35,394 nucleotides of DNA from Planctomycetota bacterium (GCA_002686595.1 NYXZ01000080.1:1-35394); one strand, 5' to 3'. Shown: positions 24,114 through 33,505, numbered from the stretch's first letter. Translations and numbers: made by a program. The notes: generated from the letters alone by a model not told the origin.

Positions 24114-25405
24114 CGTTCAGAGACCTCCTCGCGCAGAGCGTCACCATGACGGCGCTTGATGGTCCAGCGGGTGGGCAGGTAGAGCAAGCCATGCTGGTGG
24201 CCAGCGGCATCGATGACCTCGAATGTCAGGGCGTGCTCCCGGTGATCAATGGCCGTGGGCGCGGCCTTGCTGTGATCGTAGAGGAAGGTGGTCAGGTAGT
24301 ACTGCCCCGCCAAAAGGGGCATGCGCTCGAAGTCCATCTCCACTACCCCCTCCTCACCGGCGGCCACCGCCCCCAGGTGAATGGGTGACTCGCGCCAAAA
24401 GTGGTTGGAGCCATTTATGTAGGTACCGTCCGAGCGGTAGATGCCGATGCCGAAGACCGGCTCCTGGGCAGCCTCGTGGGCCTTCCAGGGGATCGTCACG
24501 CGAAAGGCCTGACCCGTATGGAAGACATGGCCCGCCGCGCCGTCGTCGCCGCTCATTTCGATCTCAAGCGTCTCGAGTTCGCCGGTGCCCCAACGGGGAT
24601 ACTCACTCGTGCCGCGGTTGAGGGCCGAGAGGCGTTCGTTGCCCCGGGCGTGGGCGCGTTTGAGGTATTCGTCCGCCACCTTCTCCGCCGGTCCCTGCTC
24701 CAGTACTTCGCCCTGATCCATGAGGACAACGTGCTGGCACATGGACTTGACCGCGCCGATATCGTGGGACACGAAGATGGTTGTCTTGCCCTGTTCGCGG
24801 AACTCGTTCAGGCGATTGGTGCACTTGCCCCGGAAGTGCTCGTCGCCCACGGAAAGGGCTTCGTCGATGAGCAAGATATCCGGATCCACACTGGCCGCCA
24901 CGGCGAACCCCAAGCGCACATACATGCCGGAACTGTAGGTCTTCACCGGGCGTTCGATGAAATCACCGAGCTCCGAGAACTCGATAATGCCCTCGAAGCG
25001 CTCGGCGATTTCCTCTTCGCTCATGCCCAGGATGGAACAGTTGAGGCGGATGTTTTCTCGCCCCGTGAACTCCGGATGAAAACCGGCTCCGAGCTCAAGC
25101 AGGGATGAAACGCGCCCCTGAACGCGCACGCTGCCGGTGGTCGGCTGGGTAATGCCGGTCAGCAGTTTCAGCAACGTACTCTTGCCAGCGCCGTTCTCCC
25201 CAATAATGCCCACCGTGGCCCCATGGGGAATGTCCAGATACAGATTGCGCACTGCCCAGAACTCCTTGTAGCGCGGCCCGCCTGGCAGAAAGAGATCCCA
25301 GACCCGATGCATGGGCTTGTCATACATCTGATAGGCCTTGCCCAGGCCTTCGGCCACTATGGCACTTCCGCCCATATCGACGGATTGCTGTGTTTGCGTA
25401 TTCAT
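24110..25405 (-). CDS. wzt: Polysaccharide ABC exporter ATPase with C-terminal carbohydrate-binding-type extension
   Basis: A 431-residue protein. The N-terminal ABC ATPase (about 15-250) has Walker A GENGAGKST (69-77), a signature YSSGM (157-161), Walker B ILLIDE (177-182) and the switch His214. The ATPase closely follows the Wzt/TagH class, including the Leu-Leu-Glu-Leu-Gly-Ala-Gly-Phe stretch at about 102-109. Residues about 265-415 form a beta-rich extra domain with GIGIYRSDGTYINGSNHFW. Such extended Wzt proteins bind the modified end of a finished glycan and are selective for it. It starts directly after the wzm stop with no gap and overlaps the next gene by 4 bases. It powers export of an O-antigen-like or teichoic-acid-like polymer from the cytoplasmic face. 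Confidence 0.9.
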   Translation of the reverse strand: MNTQTQQSVDMGGSAIVAEGLGKAYQMYDKPMHRVWDLFLPGGPRYKEFWAVRNLYLDIPHGATVGIIGENGAGKSTLLKLLTGITQPTTGSVRVQGRVSSLLELGAGFHPEFTGRENIRLNCSILGMSEEEIAERFEGIIEFSELGDFIERPVKTYSSGMYVRLGFAVAASVDPDILLIDEALSVGDEHFRGKCTNRLNEFREQGKTTIFVSHDIGAVKSMCQHVVLMDQGEVLEQGPAEKVADEYLKRAHARGNERLSALNRGTSEYPRWGTGELETLEIEMSGDDGAAGHVFHTGQAFRVTIPWKAHEAAQEPVFGIGIYRSDGTYINGSNHFWRESPIHLGAVAAGEEGVVEMDFERMPLLAGQYYLTTFLYDHSKAAPTAIDHREHALTFEVIDAAGHQHGLLYLPTRWTIKRRHGDALREEVSER

Positions 25406-26287
25406 CTACAGGAGATCCGGAAAACGCTGCTTCTGGGAGTTGAAAAAACGGGCCCCAATCATGAATACCACCAAGCTGAGCAAGGCGAAACGCAGTATGA
25501 CCATGGGATCGGGCCAACTGGCGAAGAGCAGAATGTCCCGGTAACAGGTGATTAGCCAGTGCAGGGGGTTGGCCTCCAGAATCCAAGCGAAGATGCCATC
25601 CTTGGCCCGCGCCACCATCTGGGGCGGGTAGAAGATGGGCGTGCCGAACATCCAGATGGTCACCAAGACCCCCACCAGGTGATAGGTGTCCCGCAGGAAG
25701 AGGTTGAGGGTCGAGAGGAAGTAACCCAGACCCACGGTAAAGATCGCCTGCAAGGCCATCAGCAGCGGCAGACAGACCAGGGGCAAGCCCAGGGAGAGGG
25801 CACGCATCTCCGGCTCTCTCGGCGCCAGCAGGGCCCCCACCGCCGGCGCCGCTTCCGCGGCCCCGGCACCTCCCGAAAACCACAGCACTCCGATCAGCAC
25901 CACCGGCACGCCGATCAACATGTTCACCAGGGACGAGATGGTCAGGAAGACCGGCAGCACCTCTGTGGGAAAGACCACCTTCTGAATCAGGTTGGCGTTT
26001 TCCACCAGGGTATTGGTGGACCGTGAAACCGTTTCTGAGAAGGCGGTCCAAACAGTGATCCCAGCCAACATCCAGAGGGCTACCATCTCCTCCGCGGCGC
26101 CGTCGCTGAAGCGCACATTGAGCACGATGCGGAAGACGAAGACATAGATGCACAGGTTCAGAATCGGGTAGACCACGGACCAGAAAAAACCCATGGAGGA
26201 ACCCACATAACGACCCTTCAGGTCGCGCACCACAAAGTCCTTCAGCAGGTGGCGGTGCAAGATGAGTGAGCGCAGGAGTCTGAGCAT
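25406..26287 (-). CDS. wzm: Polysaccharide ABC exporter permease (ABC-2 type)
   Basis: A 293-residue inner-membrane protein with the N-terminal amphipathic HLLKDFVVRDLKGRYVGSSMG interface, six membrane helices, and the VVFPTEVLP, LVNMLIG and IFYPPQMV segments of the Wzm/KpsM/TagG family. The loop of about 40 residues near the centre is rich in Ala/Gly/Pro and longer than usual. It forms the channel through which the polymer, linked to its lipid carrier, is translocated. It starts 1 base after the arginase stop and ends immediately before wzt. Confidence 0.9.
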   Translation of the reverse strand: MLRLLRSLILHRHLLKDFVVRDLKGRYVGSSMGFFWSVVYPILNLCIYVFVFRIVLNVRFSDGAAEEMVALWMLAGITVWTAFSETVSRSTNTLVENANLIQKVVFPTEVLPVFLTISSLVNMLIGVPVVLIGVLWFSGGAGAAEAAPAVGALLAPREPEMRALSLGLPLVCLPLLMALQAIFTVGLGYFLSTLNLFLRDTYHLVGVLVTIWMFGTPIFYPPQMVARAKDGIFAWILEANPLHWLITCYRDILLFASWPDPMVILRFALLSLVVFMIGARFFNSQKQRFPDLL

Positions 26288-26288
26288 C

Positions 26289-27218
26289 TCAGATGATTGT
26301 CTTGCCGAGGGCTGAAAGGATTAGATCGACGGCCACCTCGGCGGTGGTATTGCGGGTATCGAGAATCGGGTTGACCTCGACCACTTCAAGCCCCAACAAG
26401 GAACCGGATTCCGCGGCGAGCTCCATGACCAGATGGGACTCACGCCAGTCGGTGCCGCCGGGCACCGGCGTGCCGACGCCCGGCGTCACCGCCGGGTCGA
26501 CCCCGTCCACGTCGAAGGACAGGTGAAAGCCCGCCGTGCCGCTGGTGACCACCGCCAGGGCCTCTTCCATGACCGCGTGGATGCCGCGGGCATCGATGTC
26601 GCGCATGGTGAAGTGCCGCACGCCAGAGGCGCGCACGGCCCGGGCTTCCTCGCGGTCCAGATCGCGGATGCCCACCAGGGCAACCTGTTCGGGGTTGACC
26701 AGGGGCCGGCGCAGGCCGAGTTCCAGGAGTTCTTCTGGGCCCTGGCCCAGGATGGCCGCCAGGGGCATGCCGTGCACATTGCCGCTGTGGCTGGTCTCCG
26801 GTGTATTCATATCCCCATGGGCATCGAACCAGATGAGGCCCAGGGCCTGCCCGCCGCCGCCGCCCTCGGCAGCCAAATGGTCGCTGATCCCCGCCACCGT
26901 CCCACAGGCGATGGAATGGTCTCCCCCGAGCACCAGGGGGAAGCTGCCCGCCTCAAGGATCTCCAAGACGCGCCGCCGCAGCTCGCCACAACAGCTGGCG
27001 ATGTCCGCCAGGAAGCGCGCCCGGGGACTGCTGGCCTCCAAGGTCTCAACTTCGCGCACGGCCAGATTGCCGAGATCCTCGTAGTCCAAGCCCAAGCGAG
27101 CCAAGCGCTCGCCCAACCCGGCAATGCGCAGGGCGCTTGGACCCATGTCCACACCCCGGTGAGACCCGCCCAGATCCATGGGCACGCCCAGCACACAAAT
27201 TTTGCGCGCCATCAGCAT
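26289..27218 (-). CDS. rocF: Arginase
   Basis: A 309-residue ureohydrolase predicted to hydrolyse L-arginine to ornithine and urea with a two-Mn centre. The metal-binding motifs are intact: GGDHSI, WFDAHGDMN and SFDVDGVDP, with the C-terminal segment around VVEVNPILD. Length matches RocF-type arginase. The start ATG at 27218 has GGAGGT 5 bases upstream; an in-frame ATG two codons later is possible. The gene overlaps nothing but is separated from wzm by one base, so it opens the exporter operon. Its position before a polysaccharide exporter has no obvious metabolic reason. Confidence 0.92.
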   Translation of the reverse strand: MLMARKICVLGVPMDLGGSHRGVDMGPSALRIAGLGERLARLGLDYEDLGNLAVREVETLEASSPRARFLADIASCCGELRRRVLEILEAGSFPLVLGGDHSIACGTVAGISDHLAAEGGGGGQALGLIWFDAHGDMNTPETSHSGNVHGMPLAAILGQGPEELLELGLRRPLVNPEQVALVGIRDLDREEARAVRASGVRHFTMRDIDARGIHAVMEEALAVVTSGTAGFHLSFDVDGVDPAVTPGVGTPVPGGTDWRESHLVMELAAESGSLLGLEVVEVNPILDTRNTTAEVAVDLILSALGKTII

Positions 27219-27347
27219 GTTGCACCTCCCGCCCGGCGGCTGTGCGACTCTGGCCTAGGATTGGTGGGCAACATGGAAGGGCATCGTAACGCGCGGGGGC
27301 CCTGGTCTCGACTAGGGACCGGGCAGTTGGCGCTCAACTCGACTCGG

Positions 27348-29276
27348 TTACTGGGTGCGGGCGGCCATGGCGCCCAGGAAGGCCCCCTGCAGGGTAGGAT
27401 CGCCGGAACCGCGCCGGAGCAAACGCTCCAGGCGGTGCACATCCTCCACGCCGCCCCAGGCTCCCACGGCGAAACCCACCCGGCGCGCGTCCCGCGCTCC
27501 AGCGTAGATCGGTGGACTCTGGGCTTCCTCAAGCAAGGCCCGCTCGCCGGCCACCTCAGCCAACAGGGCCCCGGCCAGGACACTGCGGTTCCACGGAGTA
27601 CGCCACAGAGCTTGACGCACCAGGGGCAAGACGCTCCCCGAGCCCGCCTCCAACAAGGTCAAGGCCAGGATGCGGTTGTCCTCGAAACGCCCCTCCAGGG
27701 GGAAGAGATGTTCCATCAGGGCCAGGTCCTCGTGGGTGGGCTGGTGTGCGAGGACGCGCAACATGGTGGTCCCCACACGCCCCGGGGGGACACCGCCCCG
27801 CAGACTCTCGCGCAGGTCCTCCCGGGCGCTGGACCGTCCTGCGGAGAGCAAAACAGCCTGTAGCAGGCCGTCCGCAACCGCGCCCGGTTCGCCGGCGGAT
27901 TCGGCGCGCCAATCCTCCAACAGGGGCACCGCCAGCATGGCGCCACCGGGCCGGGCCATGGGCAGTAAGCAGGCCTCCACCTCGCGGCGTTGACCGTCCT
28001 GAAGTGTCGCGCGCAGGAAAAGTGGCGCCTCGCGGTCGCCCAAGCGCACACCGGCGGCGATGGCTGCGCCGCGCACCCCCACGCTGCTGTCGTCCATAAG
28101 CGGGCGCAGAAGATGCGCTTGGCCCGCGGCTCCGGCCAGGGCCAGGGCCAGGCAGGCCTCACGGCGCTCAGCCGCCCGGGGGCTGGTCAAGGAATCGGTG
28201 ATGATTATGAGAGCCGGTTCAAGACCCGAACGCACCAGCAGGCCGGCGGCCATCGGCGCCACGCCCTCTACTAGACTGGCCCGCTCCAGGAGCGGGCCGC
28301 AGAGTGGATCCAACCCCCGCAGGCCGATTTCACTGACCAGGACTTCCCACTCCCCGGCATCCGCCGGAGACCACAGATCCAGTTCCACCAGGCGGTTGAG
28401 CTCCAGGGGCATGGCCCGCACGGCCGCCCGCAGGCGCGCCGCGCCCCGGCCCTCAAGCAGGCTTTGGAGCAGATGATCGCGCACGCCGGCCCGGCCTAAG
28501 CCGGCAGCCCCCTCCAGGATCAGGGCGTCGAGGAACTCCTCGTCCTCCGCCAAGGCCTCTAGCAGGCGCGATGACCAGGACTGGCCGTCGATCAAGCCAA
28601 AGCGTCGGGCGGCATCCCAGCGCAACTCCAACAGGCGGCGCACTGCCCGCTGCTCGGCGCTGCCGGCGGGGTTGATCGAAAAGACCAAGAGCTCGGTTGC
28701 CGTCGTCGCCAAGGGCTCATTTGAATCCGCCGCGCCCTCGACCAAATCTGAAATCGTGTCCCGAGCCTCTTCGCGCCCGGTGCGCAGGAGCGCCAAGAGG
28801 GCGCATTCCCGCAGGCGCAGGACCTCAGGCTGCGGGCCACCGTATGTGCCTCCGAGGGCCAGGGGCTTCAAAAAACCGCTGGCGGAGGGTCCCAGCTCCC
28901 CCAGGGCGAGGATGGCAGCACTGCGCTCGGAAAAGCTGCCCTCGCTGGCCCAGGACTGGAGCAGGGGCCGTTCGTCCACGGCCCCGGCGGCACCCAGGGT
29001 AAACAGCATGATGGCCCGCTCGCGCTCGTCCAGATTCGCCTGGTCCAACCCAGCCAGGGCCCTGGCCACGCTCTGGGGAGTAAAGGAAACACGCTCGTCC
29101 CGGGCCAGAATCAGCGTCCAATCTCCCATTGCTGCCCCCGCATCCTGGACACCCGGGGCAGGTTGAGCAGCGGCGGCGCTGGGTTCAGCAGGCAGGGCCC
29201 AGAGCAGGCCGGAGAACAGTGTGATCAGGAACATGGGGGCGCGGCGCGCTGGGAGCGACGGAGGGGGCGTGGGCAT
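27348..29276 (-). CDS. Secreted HEAT-repeat-like protein
   Basis: A 642-residue protein. It has a signal peptide after an Arg-Arg pair (RRAPMFLITLFSG) and then nearly the whole length is helical repeats of the HEAT/Armadillo type, with recurring Leu-Ala-Leu, Glu-Ala-Cys-Leu-Ala-Leu and Gly-Ala-Ala-Gly segments and short charged turns. No enzymatic motif is seen. The ATG at 29276 is chosen because it precedes the signal peptide; ATG 29234 is the alternative, and codons further upstream would add a Cys-rich stretch. HEAT proteins usually scaffold partners, and this one is a second HEAT protein in the window beside the HEAT-VWA protein. Function unknown. Confidence 0.7.
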   Translation of the reverse strand: MPTPPPSLPARRAPMFLITLFSGLLWALPAEPSAAAAQPAPGVQDAGAAMGDWTLILARDERVSFTPQSVARALAGLDQANLDERERAIMLFTLGAAGAVDERPLLQSWASEGSFSERSAAILALGELGPSASGFLKPLALGGTYGGPQPEVLRLRECALLALLRTGREEARDTISDLVEGAADSNEPLATTATELLVFSINPAGSAEQRAVRRLLELRWDAARRFGLIDGQSWSSRLLEALAEDEEFLDALILEGAAGLGRAGVRDHLLQSLLEGRGAARLRAAVRAMPLELNRLVELDLWSPADAGEWEVLVSEIGLRGLDPLCGPLLERASLVEGVAPMAAGLLVRSGLEPALIIITDSLTSPRAAERREACLALALAGAAGQAHLLRPLMDDSSVGVRGAAIAAGVRLGDREAPLFLRATLQDGQRREVEACLLPMARPGGAMLAVPLLEDWRAESAGEPGAVADGLLQAVLLSAGRSSAREDLRESLRGGVPPGRVGTTMLRVLAHQPTHEDLALMEHLFPLEGRFEDNRILALTLLEAGSGSVLPLVRQALWRTPWNRSVLAGALLAEVAGERALLEEAQSPPIYAGARDARRVGFAVGAWGGVEDVHRLERLLRRGSGDPTLQGAFLGAMAARTQ

Positions 29277-29507
29277 GGTCTGGCGGGGACGGGGGGACCC
29301 CTGTGTATCGGCAGGGAATGGATGAACCCAAAACCATGAGGCACAAAGACTTGCGGCCTCCCAGCTACTCTGCCAGGCGCCCCCCACGGCGAAGGCGCCC
29401 CCGCGGCATAAGCACTGTCGTGGCAAGTAGTTACAAGCACGGCGCCGCAGACCGGGGGAGGCCGCAGGCGGGGCGGGTCAAAGGCCACGGAGGCGCCTCA
29501 CCCGCTC

Positions 29508-29849
29508 CTACTCCAAGGTCAGCAGCACTTCGAGGGTCCCGCTGCCATCCCCGGCGCCCGCCCGCAGGACCAGACTGCCGGCACGCCCGTCGTTCAGTGA
29601 GCCCCGGAGAAGTCCCCCGCTCTCCAATTCCAGGCCCTCTAGCCGAAAGCGCCCATGGCGATCGGAACGGGTGCTCTGGCCGGCGAACTCCACCATCACG
29701 CCCCCCAGGGCGGAGCGGGTGTGGACATCCTGAACCGTACCCGTCAACACCCCGTTCGGCTCCCCGGGCCCATGGTCGCCGCCACAGGCCGCCGCTCCCC
29801 ACAGGCACAGGAGCAACAGGATCCCCAGCGATTTTCCCTGGTTCGCCAT
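29508..29849 (-). CDS. Small lipoprotein with carboxypeptidase-regulatory-like domain
   Basis: A 113-residue protein. The N-terminus has a hydrophobic segment ending in LWGAAAC, a weak lipobox, so Cys may carry a lipid anchor. The mature part (about 25-113) has the TVQDVHTRSALGGVMVEF and SDRHGRFRLEGL strands of the CarboxypepD_reg/Ig-like fold, which is seen in surface and transport proteins. The ATG at 29849 is preferred because GAGG lies 7 bases upstream; a TTG at 29855 overlaps the stop of the upstream phosphomannomutase gene, so the two genes are tightly linked. Role unknown. Confidence 0.7.
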   Translation of the reverse strand: MANQGKSLGILLLLCLWGAAACGGDHGPGEPNGVLTGTVQDVHTRSALGGVMVEFAGQSTRSDRHGRFRLEGLELESGGLLRGSLNDGRAGSLVLRAGAGDGSGTLEVLLTLE

Positions 29850-29851
29850 GG

Positions 29852-31213
29852 TCAATCCTCAGGTGTGCCCAGGATTCCTATCAACTGGTCCCGGCGCTCG
29901 TCCCGCAGGGCGGCATTGGATGCTTCCAGATTGAGGCGCAACAGGGGCTCGGTGTTGGAGAGGCGCACATTGAACCACCACCAGGATTCGTCCCCGAGGT
30001 CGCCGAACTCCACGGTCACTCCGTCGAGTTCATCCTGGCGGCCGTCGGCAAAGGTCTCCCGCAGTTTGGCAATGGCAGCTTCCTTGTCGGGCACGCGGAA
30101 GTTGATCTCCCCGGTGGCGTGGTAGCGGCGCAGGTCCTGCACCATGGAACTCAGAGTTGCGCCACTTGCCAAGCGGGCGGAGACCAGGTTCAGGCCCGCC
30201 AACATGGCCAACACTCCCGAATCGGTGGTGAAGTTGTCGGCGAAGTAAAAATGGCCGGAGAGTTCCCCGGCGAAGACCGCCCCCCGCTCTCGCATGGTGG
30301 CCTTGATGAAGGAATGTCCCACCCGTTCGCGGATGGGCACTCCACCGGCCTCGGCGATGGCTTCCTTGACAGCCCAGGATGAACGCAGGTCGTAGACAAT
30401 GGGCACGCCGGGATTGGTACGCAGCACTTCTCTCGCCAAGAGGGCGGTCATCAAGTCGGCGGGCACCGTGCGCCCGGTCTCATCGACGAAACAACAGCGA
30501 TCCGCATCCCCGTCAAAGCCCACGCCCAGCTGCGCGCCGCGGGCCAAGACCTCGGCCTTGACCATCTCGAGATTCTCCTCCTTGATCGGGTTGGCTTCGT
30601 GGTTGGGGAAGGTTCCGTCGGGATCCATCAGCAGGGTGTGGGGCCGCACCTTGGGCAGACGGGCGAGAATCCCTGGCAGGGTGTGCCCCGCCATGCCGTT
30701 GGCGGCGTCGATGGCGATGGACACCTCGCTCTGCATGGTGTCGAAGGCTGCCACATGGCGGCCGTAATCCTCCAGCAGGTCCAGGCGTTCAACACTTCCC
30801 CGTTCCTCCACGGCCGGCGGATACTCGGCGGCGCACATGGCTTCGATGTCCACGATGCCCGTGGCACCGCTGATGGGACGAGCCCCCTCGCGGCACAGTT
30901 TCATGCCGTTGTAGCGCGGACCGTTGTGGCTGGCGGTGACACACATGCCGCCGTCGCACTCCAAGGACCCGATGGCGAAGTAGGTCATGGGCGTGGAGGC
31001 CACGCCGATATCCAAGACCGAACAGCCCGTGTCGCGGATGCCTTCGATGACAGCCTCCGCCATCTCTGGCGAATGGGTGCGCACGTCGCGTCCCACCACC
31101 AGGCGCTTGGCTGACAGGAAGCGCGCCAGGGCATTGCCTATGCGGCGGGCCATGTCGGTGTCGAGTTCCTCCGGGACGAGGCCGCGGATGTCGTAGGCCT
31201 TAAAGATGGTCAT
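29852..31213 (-). CDS. manB: Phosphomannomutase/phosphoglucomutase
   Basis: A 453-residue alpha-D-phosphohexomutase. The phosphoserine loop TASHN (Ser95) is intact, the metal loop GFDGDADRC lies near residue 240, the sugar-binding FAGELSGH is present, and the phosphate-binding C-terminal loop RLSNTEPLLR is complete. It interconverts hexose-6- and hexose-1-phosphates, most likely mannose or glucose, feeding GDP-mannose or UDP-glucose for envelope glycans. ATG at 31213. It ends on the start of the lipoprotein gene. Its place a few kb upstream of the polysaccharide exporter is suggestive, but other genes intervene. Confidence 0.9.
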   Translation of the reverse strand: MTIFKAYDIRGLVPEELDTDMARRIGNALARFLSAKRLVVGRDVRTHSPEMAEAVIEGIRDTGCSVLDIGVASTPMTYFAIGSLECDGGMCVTASHNGPRYNGMKLCREGARPISGATGIVDIEAMCAAEYPPAVEERGSVERLDLLEDYGRHVAAFDTMQSEVSIAIDAANGMAGHTLPGILARLPKVRPHTLLMDPDGTFPNHEANPIKEENLEMVKAEVLARGAQLGVGFDGDADRCCFVDETGRTVPADLMTALLAREVLRTNPGVPIVYDLRSSWAVKEAIAEAGGVPIRERVGHSFIKATMRERGAVFAGELSGHFYFADNFTTDSGVLAMLAGLNLVSARLASGATLSSMVQDLRRYHATGEINFRVPDKEAAIAKLRETFADGRQDELDGVTVEFGDLGDESWWWFNVRLSNTEPLLRLNLEASNAALRDERRDQLIGILGTPED

Positions 31214-31298
31214 GGTCTGTGCTTTGGGGTCATGTTCACTGGCGAGCGCTGGCGGCGAGGCGCGGCGCGTCGACGAAAACGGTTCGAGAGCCTACCCG

Positions 31299-32327
31299 TC
31301 AGGACAGGATCTGCGCCAGGGAGCGCTGCAGATGGGCGATGTTTTCTCCCGACACATCCCGGTGGGTGACGAAACGCAGCACCGCGGGCGAGAGGGCCAT
31401 GACCCTGACTCCCCGCTCCCCGAGGGAGGCGGCCAACTGCTCAGCCCCCAGGCCTTCCCGCTCGACCCTGACCGGGACCAGGTTGGTCTCCGGGCCTCCC
31501 GCAGGCACGCCTAGGCCGCTGAAGCCCTCCACGACAGCAGCCAACTCCTTGGCCAGGAGGTGGTCATCCGCCAGGCGTTCCACATTCTCCGCCAGGGCCA
31601 TGCGACCGGCGGCGGCAATGATCCCGGCTTGGCGCATCCAACCACCGAGCTGCTTGCGCACCCTGCGGGCGCGCTCCAAAAACTCAGCTGGCCCCGCGAT
31701 CAAACTGCCCACGGGCGCTCCCAGGCCCTTGGAAAGGCACAGGGAGACTGAATCCGCACAGGCCGCGTAGTCCCGCGCCGCGACCCCCGACGCCACCACG
31801 GCGTGGGCCAGGCGCGCCCCGTCCATATGTACCGCCACGCCCGCCGCGCGGGCCACTTCGGCCACCGCCCGCAGGTTCTCCAGGGGCACAACTGAACCGC
31901 CGGAGGCCATATGGGTCTGCTCCACGCAAACCAGACCCGTGCGTGGACAATGCACGAAGTCAGGCCGCAGGGCCGCCGCCACCTGGGCGGGATCGAGAGC
32001 GCCCTTGTGTCCCGCCAGAGTCACCGACTGCAGGCCGTGCAGGGCTCCGGCGGCTCCGGCCTCATAGACCAGGACATGGGCCTCGCGTTCCGCGATTAGC
32101 TCATCCCCCGGACGCGTCCAGGCCCCCATGGCAATCTGGTTGGCCATGGTGCCCGAGGGCACGAAGAGGGCGCCGTCCTTGCCGAGCCAAGCCGCACCCT
32201 CTTTTTCCAGAGCCGCTACCGTCGGATCGCCATCGAGTACATCGTCCCCCACTTCCGCCGCCGCCATGGCGGCGCGCATGGCGGCGCAGGGTCGCGTGAC
32301 CGTGTCACTGCGGAAGTCCGATTCCAT
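31299..32327 (-). CDS. ltaE: Low-specificity L-threonine aldolase
   Basis: A 342-residue PLP enzyme of fold type I predicted to cleave L-threonine/allo-threonine to glycine and acetaldehyde. It begins DFRSDTVTRP and carries SGTMANQIA and HMDGARLAHA. The PLP lysine sits in LCLSKGLGAPVGS, and the C-terminal segment RFVTHRDVS is typical. Length is normal. It starts 8 bases after the aminotransferase stop, so the two amino-acid genes likely form an operon. Confidence 0.92.
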   Translation of the reverse strand: MESDFRSDTVTRPCAAMRAAMAAAEVGDDVLDGDPTVAALEKEGAAWLGKDGALFVPSGTMANQIAMGAWTRPGDELIAEREAHVLVYEAGAAGALHGLQSVTLAGHKGALDPAQVAAALRPDFVHCPRTGLVCVEQTHMASGGSVVPLENLRAVAEVARAAGVAVHMDGARLAHAVVASGVAARDYAACADSVSLCLSKGLGAPVGSLIAGPAEFLERARRVRKQLGGWMRQAGIIAAAGRMALAENVERLADDHLLAKELAAVVEGFSGLGVPAGGPETNLVPVRVEREGLGAEQLAASLGERGVRVMALSPAVLRFVTHRDVSGENIAHLQRSLAQILS

Positions 32328-32335
32328 GCCTCAGC

Positions 32336-33505
32336 CTAGACCGGTTGCAGGCATTCGCGCACGCGCCGCAAACCCTCGCGGATGTTCTCCGCGCTGTTGG
32401 CATAACTGAACCGCATGTAGCCTTCGCCCAAGGCGCCGAAGCTGGCGCCGGAGAGACAGGCCACGCCGGCTTCCTGGAGGAAACGCTCTTCCAGTTCCTT
32501 TGAAGAAATGCCCGTACCGCTGGTATTGGGGAAAGCGTAGAAAGCCCCCTTGGGTATCTGACATGTGAAGCCCGGGATAGCGTTCAGCTCCTCGACGATG
32601 ATCGCCCGGCGTTCGTCAAATGCAGCGCGCATTTCATCGACCGCATCCTGGGGTCCCTGCATGGCTTCGATGGCCGCGATCTGACCGGCGGCATTGGTAC
32701 AGGAGGTACTGTTGATCTGCAGCCGTTCGGCGTGCTCGATGAGCTCCGCGGGCCAGACCCCGTAGCCCAGGCGCCAGCCGGTCATGGCCCAGGTCTTGCT
32801 CCAGCCGTCGAGCAGAATGACGCGCTCGCGGATGTTCTCAAACTCGAGCAGACTGACGTGTTCCTCGCCGTCGTAGAGCAGGCGCGAATAGATTTCATCC
32901 GCCAACACATAGACATTCGGGAAGGCCTCCAGGCCATCCGCCAGGCGTTGCAACTCCGAGCGCGGCACCACGCCACCGGTGGGGTTGGCCGGCGTGTTGA
33001 CGATAACCAGGCGCGTGCGTTCGTTGACCTGGGCCAAGACCTCGTCGGCGCTGAAGGAATAGCCAGCCGCTTCACTCAAGCGAATAGGCACGGCCTCGGC
33101 GCCGGAGTAGCGAATGACCGACTCGTAAATCGGAAAGCCCGGGTTCGGATAGAGGATTTCAGTTCCCGGTTCGCCGAGCATCATGATCGCGAAGAACATG
33201 GTGGGCTTGCCGCCGGGAACAATCAGCACATGGGCCGGATCGATGGTGACGCCGCGGTGGCGCGCGATGTCCGCCGCCACCGCCTCGTGCAACTGGGGCA
33301 GGCCGCGGGCCGGCGTGTACTTGTGCCAGCCATCAGCCAAAGCCCGCCGCCCAGCCTCGACGATGTTGTCCGGCGTGGCAAAGTCCGGCGCACCGATGTG
33401 CAGGTGGATGATGTCCCGCCCCTGGGCCTCCAGGGCCTTGGCTTTGGCGAGCACTTCGAAGGCGGTTTCGGTCCCCAAACGGGACATGCGTTGGGCGAGG
33501 GTCAT
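32336..33505 (-). CDS. Class I aminotransferase (aspartate/aromatic-type)
   Basis: A 389-residue PLP enzyme of the fold-type I aminotransferase family (aspartate aminotransferase class Ib-like). Motifs include DFATPDNI, KYTPARGLPQLH, VNTPANPTGGV, VLADEIYSRLLYDG and the PLP-Lys stretch SKTWAMTGWRLGY, with RFSYANSAENIREGL near the end. The ATG at 33505 is preferred because AGGAAG lies 5 bases upstream and residues before it look non-coding. It probably transaminates aspartate, alanine or aromatic amino acids; substrate cannot be fixed. It is the first gene of a pair with the threonine aldolase. Confidence 0.9.
   Translation of the reverse strand: MTLAQRMSRLGTETAFEVLAKAKALEAQGRDIIHLHIGAPDFATPDNIVEAGRRALADGWHKYTPARGLPQLHEAVAADIARHRGVTIDPAHVLIVPGGKPTMFFAIMMLGEPGTEILYPNPGFPIYESVIRYSGAEAVPIRLSEAAGYSFSADEVLAQVNERTRLVIVNTPANPTGGVVPRSELQRLADGLEAFPNVYVLADEIYSRLLYDGEEHVSLLEFENIRERVILLDGWSKTWAMTGWRLGYGVWPAELIEHAERLQINSTSCTNAAGQIAAIEAMQGPQDAVDEMRAAFDERRAIIVEELNAIPGFTCQIPKGAFYAFPNTSGTGISSKELEERFLQEAGVACLSGASFGALGEGYMRFSYANSAENIREGLRRVRECLQPV

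Noticed and set aside
26433-27863. 476-residue plus-strand open frame across arginase and the HEAT protein
   Set aside because: Fully antisense to two well-supported genes; the sequence is rich in His, Gln and Gly with no domain.
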